The notes beneath the pieces are model-generated. The model was not told where the DNA came from and made no database searches. It saw only the letters and a program-made list of their open reading frames with translations. The translations under genes and the position numbers were made by a program. Shown here piece after piece: positions 57,970-64,000 of a stretch of 64,000 bases of DNA (positions are counted from its first letter, which is position 1; each line of letters starts with the position of its first letter). The DNA comes from Marasmius tenuissimus (Eukaryota; Basidiomycota; Agaricomycetes; Agaricales; Marasmiaceae), in NCBI GenBank assembly GCA_029532415.1, contig JAQOTA010000042.1:558001-622000 (forward strand), written 5' to 3'.

Positions 57970-58812
57970 TCTAAAAGTGACCATGAGTATATATGACAGT
58001 CCTAAGCTGTATATTGATCATGGGAATGAACTGCAAAGGGATAAATGATGTATCTGTGGATCTGATCAAAGGGGACCATGTACACATCAGTGGGAAACAC
58101 AGGTGACAATGTATCAAGGAAAGAATGATATGGAACATCATAGACTGAAATGGGGATCATACAGTGATGCTGGGACATGTATCTGTGTGAAAAGAAGTGG
58201 AAACAAAGGGATGTTGACCAAGGGACTGGAAAAGTGAAGAATAGTGGGTAGATTCGTAACAATAGGTAGCCACTCTGACTCCAGCCCTGACCATAGGATA
58301 TGTATATAAGCTAGCTAGTCTTCACCTGGTCCCTCATCTTGACCTCTTGTCGTTGGGACCAGGTGAGTAGTACAGTCTCCTTTTCTTTCCTTCTCTACAA
58401 TAGATCTAACTTGTCGTTGGGACCAGTTTCTGCCTTATCTCTGTCTGAGTCAAGGAGAAACTCTCCATGAAACCTGAGTACAATCCCCATGTTACAAATC
58501 CACCCATTGTTTTCCTTTCCCTTGGTTCCTGGGTACTTTTTCCCCATGTTTTTCTCTTTATTTCCCATGGTTACATATTCTCACCATCGCATTCTGGCCC
58601 CCATATCATTACCTGGTACTACCTGGTGTTCCACATTGTTCCCAGATATTTTCCCAGCATACCATATGGTTTCCATCATGACAATGATTCCACATGTATC
58701 CCTTGATTCTTATCACTTGTTCTTTCAATTTTCCTGTTTTATCTTTGCTCCCATGATATTCTACAGCTTGGCTCTGTCATATATAATCATGGACACTTCT
58801 AGATAGTTCTCC
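57970..58812. repeat. Large imperfect inverted repeat
   Basis: The left arm (57970-58260) and right arm (58491-58812) are imperfect inverted copies, starting GTTACGAATCTACCCA and GTTACAAATCCACCCA next to the 230-bp centre. They end near the shared ATGG..ACTT.TAGATAGTT. The centre has a TATA-like ATGTATATAAGC at about 58299 and a perfect short hairpin (CACCTGGTCCC...GGGACCAGGTG, about 58323-58365). The string TTGTCGTTGGGACCAG occurs twice. It may be a foldback-type element or two opposed copies of a terminal repeat. Confidence 0.65.
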
Positions 58813-58979
58813 AGTCTGACAACTTTGTCTCATAGTGCTTGTATCCAGCATGTACTATCATACACTTGCCCTACTCAAATCTATCTTTCCTCCTTTGCAC
58901 TCTTGACTCTGTTGGTGGCCTGAGGGGTTTTCCTAGTCACTGGCCTCGTTCTTGACACCCCAGACCAAAGTGATCAAGA

Positions 58980-59588
58980 GCGTTTATCGGTTTGATAGTT
59001 CAGGATGTACGTGTGTGACATGCCTTCACCAACGCCTGGCACTGACACTTCCTATATAGTGCCTTCACAGGAGTCAATTATGCAAGAGATAATGGGGAGG
59101 GAGGGCTGGACGGCCTCTCAAGACGAGATTGACGCGAAAGGACCAGTTGCAATGTTCATCAATCAGGGTCTCAAGTTGGAGGCACAACAGTGAGTAGTGT
59201 CTCGTCCTCTGTATATATCTTGATCTCTAATCCTCTCCTCGTGTAGATACAAGCTACGTACACTGGTCAAGGCCAGCGGAACAGCTCCTGAAGATATTAT
59301 GAAGAAACGGGAAACCCTTCGTTCTCACATCCAAGCGTGGCGCAAGCTGCAGCTTCTACACATGCTTGGCATTGAGAATATCCTTGCATCCGTTCAATTC
59401 AAGGACCCAGAAAACTAAGAACTCTATCTACCCTCCTTGCAGGACCGTCATTACATCAACCATGGTCTTGGCGATACTGAGTGCAAACTTTGCCAGGGCC
59501 AGGCCTTCAATGTGATAAGCGACTTGAAGTATACTCTCAAGCACAAGTGGGTACTGGCATGCACCAAGCACAAGGTGATAAGCCAGCA
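58980..59588 (+). pseudogene. KDZ-type transposase, C-terminal relic
   Basis: Two exons are joined by a 57-nt GT-AG intron (59190-59246): one ending AMFINQGLKLEAQQ, the next continuing YKLRTLVKASGT. Then comes HIQAWRKLQLLHMLGIENIL, a TAA (about 59417), LYLPSLQDRHYI, HGLGDTECKLCQGQAFNVIS and DLKYTLKHKW. This pattern (a basic helix with R.kl..W.klQ..yMpg, then the LPS block, then E..LR.gQA.dal..Lr..L..k) matches the C-terminal end of KDZ (Kyakuja/Dileera/Zisupton) proteins in Agaricomycetes as I know them. The catalytic part is absent. A copia LTR truncates it at 59589. Confidence 0.6.
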
Positions 59589-59897
59589 TGATGCCTAGTG
59601 CAGAGGACTACGACATGGCTACACTACTACTTACCAGAGAGGAGTTTAGAGAGGTAGAGGCGAGATGTAGAAGCTCAAGCACACTGTAGATTCAAGTAGG
59701 GAACTACGAGCTTATATACATGAAGATACAATAGAACTACCATATAAGGACGACAATAGAAATTGTACATATGAGCATAGTGAACAATGAAGAATAGAAC
59801 AAATAGCAAATGCATTGTCCTGCATAATACAATGGCAGGAAGTATGAACCGGGACTTCGGATATACCGGGATCTAATTATAGTCCACAGATTCAACA
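59589..59897 (-). repeat. Copia 3' LTR
   Basis: On the minus strand it starts TGTTGAATCTGTGGAC (59897), directly after a GCGAGGGGGTG purine tract, and ends ...AGGCATCA (59589): TG...CA termini, 309 bp. A TATA-like TGTATATAAG lies at 59720-59711. Confidence 0.7.
59711..59720 (-). promoter_or_regulatory. TATA-like box in copia LTR
   Basis: TGTATATAAG on the minus strand, about 175 nt into the LTR, the expected place for the U3 promoter. Confidence 0.45.
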
Positions 59898-59934
59898 CAC
59901 CCCCTCGCTAAGTGCAGCTGAAAAGCACATCTGA

Positions 59935-62357
59935 GTAAATCAAGTGGACGAATAGAATTCAAGTCCAAGGTGATCTCTGAACTGTAAGAACTTCTCATGT
60001 CCAAGATTCTTTGTAAACATGTCTGCAGGATTATAGACTCCTTCAATAAAGAACAATTTGACTTTGCCATCTTCAACACATGATCAAATATAGTGATATC
60101 GAATATTGATGTGCTTGGTTCAGTGTTCTTGAACCGGATTAGATCCAATGAAGATAGAGCCTTGATTGTCCCCGCAGATTGTAAAAGGACCCAAGTCGAT
60201 TCCAAGTTTCGAGAGTAGTGTTCTTATCCAGGAAGCTTGACAACTGCAATCCGACAGTGCCATATACTCAGCCTCAGTGGAAGAAAGAGCTACAGTCTTC
60301 TGGGCATGTGATTGCCACAAGAAGATGCTGCCTGCTAACTTGAAGAAGTAGCCAGTGACCGAACGGTGTTTGATAGGATCAGCAGCCCAATCTGAGTCTG
60401 TGAATGCAAGAAGACCTCCATCAGAGTCACCATCGTAGACAAGTGAATAATCTGATGTGCCAGCAAGATAGCGGCAGATATACAGAGCTTTATGGAGGTG
60501 TTCCTTTGTTGGATTAGAAGAGAACTGGGAAAGCTTCGTAACTGCATAGGCAATATCAGGACGTGTGCCCAGCATAATGTACAGAAGCGACCCAATCACA
60601 GACTGGAATCTGGAGCAAATGGCAGGATTGACTGGACCATCATTGGGAGTTGGCACATAACCAGCAGGTAAGGGTGTAGGAGCACCTTTCGCATTCTGCA
60701 TCCCAAAACATTCAAGGACTTTCTTCAGATAATCCTTCTGGTCAATCATGATCTTATTGCCTTTGCAACGAGTGCTCATGCAGAGAAACTCACTAGCATT
60801 GCCCATATTGCAGCATTCCCATTGAGCCATAAATTCGGCTTTCTTCTTGTCAACAAAAGCTTTGTTAGGACCCATGAAGAGTGCATCGTCAACATAGATG
60901 ATCACATACACAACCTCACTGCTCTTCGGATCTTTGCAGATGAACAGTCCAGCATCAGAAGTTAGGCGTTTGAAGCCCAATACTTCCATGGACAAGCTAA
61001 GGGTTTGCCACCATTCAAGGGCAGCTTGCCTTAGTCCATATAATGCACGATACAGGCATAGTACCTTACATTCTTGGCCCTTGACTTTGAAGCCTTCAGG
61101 TTGCTCCATGAAAATCTCTTCTACAAGATCACCATACAGGAAAGTGTTCTTAACATCAACAGAGGTGATGTACCAGTTCTTGAGAGCTGCGAGAGCAAGC
61201 ATCATACAAACAGTCTCATAATGAACAACTGGTGAGAAGATTTCATCAAAGTCTACACCTTTGACCTGAGAGAAACCCTTGGCAACAAGTCTAGCTTTCT
61301 TGCAACCATTTGACTTAACATTGAAGACCCATCTGTTTCTGATGGCTTTGCGACCTTTAGGCAAGTCACAGAGTTCGAAGACCTTGCACTTACAAAGTGC
61401 CTCAAGTTCTTTGTGGCAAGCAAGTGTTCTTCCATTCCTTCTGTTGCTCAACAGGCAACTCTAGAATATCGCGGAGTGTCCACTCTCTGATGTTAGAGAA
61501 ATCAGGAGTAGTTGGAAGTGAATTGTGAACTGGAACGGCATTGTTCAACAGGTAAATCACAAATCCTACTCCCCCTTCTTGGGTCAGTCTTTCGACTATG
61601 CTTTCTTCCTCATGCGACTCAGTGCTTCCACTAGTTTCTGGAGCAGGTGGAGGTGGAAGTGGACCAGGAATCCCCTTTTTACCACCTTTGCCTTCCCTAG
61701 ATCGCGAAGAGCTAGGACGATCAACTGGATGCAGAGGTTCCTTATCTCCAGTGACGTTTCTCCAAGTATTCTTATTTCCAAGTCGCGAATAATGTCCGAG
61801 GGTTTATTTGGGTTCCGCTGTTCACCAAATATATTACCAGGTTGCATTGTACCCTTCTGCTGCCTCGAAGACTGGCGTGGACCATCTGCTGCTGGTGCAG
61901 GTGGAGGAACGACGGGTTTGCCTGGAGGCGTCAGAGGACCAGATTGAGGGAGTGGCACATCCCCTGGCGCAGGGCCACCTGCAGGTTGGTCAACCTGAGG
62001 TTCTGATTTCTTAGAAGGTTCAGAGCGACATCTGAGATTTGGGAACAGAGTATTGTCCCAATTGTCATCAGAGTCTTCATCTTCTGAAGGAATGTTGGGA
62101 TTTTCACCCAAAGTAAATGGTTCACTACCGACAGGTGTGAAGCCACGAGTTTTGGCATCAGGACACTTAGAATACAGTGTTTCATCGAACAGTGCAGTGC
62201 TACCTTTGAATACAGAATTATTGCTTTGCATGAACAGGAAGCCTTTCATTCCATCCTGGTAGCTGATGAAGGCCATCAACTCACTGCGAAGAGCGAGCTT
62301 ATTCTTCCTATGATCTTCAGGAATGAAGATGTAGGCACAACCCATAACTCGGAGATG
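59935..62357 (-). pseudogene. Ty1/copia pol (reverse transcriptase/RNase H), degenerate
   Basis: The minus strand runs from HLRVMGCAYIFIPEDHR at 62357, the segment just after integrase, through a Pro-rich linker to the reverse transcriptase (WVFNVKSNGCKKARLVAKGF; active-site YVDD in VIIYVDDALFMG). RNase H follows (LAFTDSDWAADPIKHRSVTG; ALSSTEAEYMALSDC), then NPADMFTKNLGHEKF. Breaks: frameshifts near 61640 and 61775 in the linker; a 4-base duplication (61416-61423) before HKELEALCK; and two TGA codons (60120-60122 and 60084-60086) where the other copy has Arg. The longest open part is 60120-61451 (443 codons). The 5' part is cut off at 62358 by another LTR element. It sits in a KDZ relic. Confidence 0.9.
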
Positions 62358-62490
62358 TGTATAACGGTTAATAATAATTGGACTAACGTCCGAGCCTCAG
62401 GATCACCCAACTGAACACGACAAGGATTTTAAACCAAGGGTACAGTACAGAGTGAAGGTAGAAGCTAAGTAACTACTTGCGCATGCGCAC

Positions 62491-62500
62491 TTTATATACA
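62491..62500 (-). promoter_or_regulatory. TATA-like box in nested LTR
   Basis: TGTATATAAA on the minus strand, about 83 nt into the LTR, followed by the palindromic GCGCATGCGC. Confidence 0.5.
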
Positions 62501-62557
62501 GATTGGAATTGATGATGTAATTAAGTCGTGGGGAATTCTAACTTTTGCGCTACTTAA

Positions 62558-62565
62558 TGACGTCA
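62558..62565 (-). promoter_or_regulatory. CRE/ATF-type palindrome in nested LTR
   Basis: TGACGTCA, the consensus for bZIP (ATF/CREB) factors, lies 18 nt into the LTR and about 60 nt upstream of the TATA-like box. Confidence 0.45.
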
Positions 62566-62582
62566 TGACCATGGGCGTTACA

Positions 62583-62594
62583 CCCTCCCCCACC
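62583..62594 (-). other. Polypurine tract
   Basis: GGTGGGGGAGGG on the minus strand immediately precedes the LTR start, the position of the plus-strand priming site in LTR retrotransposons. Confidence 0.6.
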
Positions 62595-62625
62595 AGATTG
62601 AACCACGAGGTTCAATCGAACATCT

Positions 62626-64000
62626 TCAAGTTGCCGTCTCATTAGTTTGAGGTTGGTCCACGATATTTTCTTCAACAGCAGTTGAATCGGTCATCGTAGC
62701 GTCTGCATCGGTTGAGACTGGGAGTGGTGGTGAGGTATTGGTAGCTGAACCTGGCGCAGGTTCGACCAATACAGCTGGGGAAGAAGGAATAGGGGAGATT
62801 GAATTGGATGAAGGGATTCCAGGGACTGGCGCAGTACCAGGTATGTCGGTGATAACGGTTGGTGGACGTTTTTCAATACGTCCATCAGGATGGTAGATAT
62901 CGTCATCCAAACCAACGGGAAGGCCATGAGTAGTGAGGGATGGAAGAACCCGAGCTCGGAGTTGGTTACATTCATGTACAGCATGAACGTTGCTGGGTTC
63001 AATAGAAAACAACCATAACGCGGTATAGTAAGCCGCATCCTCGAGTTTCTCGACACTGACTCCTTGATTTCGCAGGAATTCGGCGAGGGACTCGGATGTG
63101 ATATTGTTGAATTCGCCGGGATGAGGGGTAGGCGTAGCTGGAACCGAGTTGGGTAAAGGGTTCTGAGCAATATAATTGCGGTACACGTCTCTGGTGAGTG
63201 CTAACTCCGCAAATGTGAAGTGGTATTTATACCGCAGTTGAGCTGGCATGCCCGACTTGTGGATTGGCGAATATTGATAGAAAAGGTGAAGCCCGCGCAC
63301 ACTTCTCATCGAAATTGATCCGTCACCGAGAGATTTAATCCCTACAGGGGTCTTACCACCAGCAGTAGCAGATATACCCCAAGCAGCATAGGATGACACA
63401 GGTGAGTGTTTGGGCGGTTGGGAAAGTGGTTTCGGACCTTTCGCAGGTACAGGACCAGCTGCCTTGGACAGTGAGGACGTTCCTGGTGCAGGGACATCAG
63501 CTTTCGGCATCTGATTGGGCTCACTGGGCTTACCAGTTCTAGAGCTCCACCGTTCGGCGACAAATTCGGGAATATAGTGAGCTTGGATGAGCTCAACTTG
63601 TGCCTCGTCTCGTTGACTTTCGGGAATAGCCTTGGCGGCTTTCACCAGTCTATTGAGGAATACCCAAAGTGAGTAACTTCCCTTTCCCCTCTCTGCCGAG
63701 TTCTTGAGTCTAACGTAGTATTGCTCAACTTCGGCTTTCGTAGTAGGGAGGGACCATCGCTGAGGTAACGGTTTCCCGTTAACCCCAATGGTGGGAATTG
63801 TTTGACCCTGTTCATATGCAGAACGGGCGATGTCGAAATCTTTGCCGGCACGGTATAGGCCGTCATCCCAAGGTGGATTCTCTTTCAAGAACACGGCTGG
63901 AGTAGCAGATACTACTTGTGCAGAAGTATCCTTGTCATCAACCACCATTGCAACTGGGGCAGTGGATGAATCCACAGTTGAATCAATCCGACGTCTCTTC
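62626..64000 (-). CDS. 3'-terminal ORF of an LTR retrotransposon (runs off the window)
   Basis: Open for at least 458 codons from the window edge to a stop at 62626. The frame is still open at 64000 (KRRRIDSTVDSST...), so the true start lies outside. The N-terminal half has ENPPWDDGLYRAGKDF and KGSYSLWVFLNRLVKAAKAI. A Pro/Ser-rich linker follows, then a helical block (RYKYHFTFAELALTRDVYRN), then an acidic/Pro-rich tail. From memory it resembles repetitive Agaricomycete 'hypothetical' proteins with a NP.WD.G.YR.G..F motif. The stop lies 31 nt before the polypurine tract and LTR, so this is the last ORF of its element, not a classical 5' gag. It has no zinc knuckle, protease or integrase motif. 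Possible roles are a displaced gag-like or an extra 3' protein. Confidence 0.6.
   Translation of the reverse strand, partial: KRRRIDSTVDSSTAPVAMVVDDKDTSAQVVSATPAVFLKENPPWDDGLYRAGKDFDIARSAYEQGQTIPTIGVNGKPLPQRWSLPTTKAEVEQYYVRLKNSAERGKGSYSLWVFLNRLVKAAKAIPESQRDEAQVELIQAHYIPEFVAERWSSRTGKPSEPNQMPKADVPAPGTSSLSKAAGPVPAKGPKPLSQPPKHSPVSSYAAWGISATAGGKTPVGIKSLGDGSISMRSVRGLHLFYQYSPIHKSGMPAQLRYKYHFTFAELALTRDVYRNYIAQNPLPNSVPATPTPHPGEFNNITSESLAEFLRNQGVSVEKLEDAAYYTALWLFSIEPSNVHAVHECNQLRARVLPSLTTHGLPVGLDDDIYHPDGRIEKRPPTVITDIPGTAPVPGIPSSNSISPIPSSPAVLVEPAPGSATNTSPPLPVSTDADATMTDSTAVEENIVDQPQTNETAT

Larger units (their letters stand above)
62358..62582 (-). repeat. 3' LTR of a second LTR retrotransposon, nested in copia pol
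   Basis: On the minus strand it starts TGTAACGCCCATGG (62582), after a purine tract, and ends ACCGTTATACA (62358), a 225-bp TG...CA repeat. Copia pol sequence resumes at once (CATCTCCGAGTTATGGG encodes HLRVMG), which fixes the insertion point. TGTAACGCC-type LTR starts are common in Agaricomycete Ty3-type elements, but the pol gene is outside the window. Confidence 0.75.

Overview
The window looks like a repeat-rich accessory region of a filamentous basidiomycete genome (Agaricomycetes; a Rhizoctonia-like relative is plausible). The reasons are reconstructable genes with many 36-60 nt GT-AG introns, an Agaricomycete-type multi-span membrane protein family, KDZ, hAT, Harbinger-like, copia and other LTR elements of the kind common in mushrooms and their relatives, and no bacterial operons or ribosome-binding sites. 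No rRNA or convincing tRNA gene was found.

Layout. 1-1.4 kb: 5' part of a DDE-transposase-type gene (minus strand) with a GC-AG intron. 2-6.5 kb: relics and a small TA-flanked MITE (3431-3740). 7.1-9.2 kb: broken copy 'a' of a multi-exon gene family called F1 here. 10-13.4 kb: a duplicated block and a multi-span membrane protein gene. 15-19 kb: two decayed copies of a second family (R2). 19-27 kb: a segmental block that contains the one intact F1 gene (23062-25389, 10 exons, 618 codons). 27.5-29.9 kb: another R2 copy. 31.98-33.02 kb: a DNA transposon with perfect 45-bp ends and a second element nested inside it. 34-36.1 kb: broken F1 copy 'c'. 39.2-50.6 kb: diverged direct duplicates of the 10-11.5 kb and 17.4-27 kb blocks, including broken F1 copy 'd'. 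52.9-54.5 kb: an apparently intact multi-span membrane protein gene paralogous to the one at 11.8-13.4 kb. 55-64 kb: a transposon graveyard in which a Harbinger-like transposase is cut by a copia remnant, followed by a hAT relic, a large inverted repeat, a KDZ relic cut by a second copia, and a further LTR element nested in that copia.

The most useful property is that the paralogous blocks act as natural empty sites. Comparing them reveals exact insertion points for four non-autonomous DNA elements: 20177-21428 (TTA target), 39702-41479 (8-bp target, hAT-like), 45334-45621 (TA target) and 48015-48438 (CA target). The host-gene content is small: one intact F1 gene and one or two membrane protein genes. 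The rest is decaying copies and mobile DNA. The F1 family is the best candidate for something undescribed: it couples a short N-terminal motif and a kinase N-lobe-like pattern to a large domain I do not recognise and a basic, nuclear-type C-terminus.
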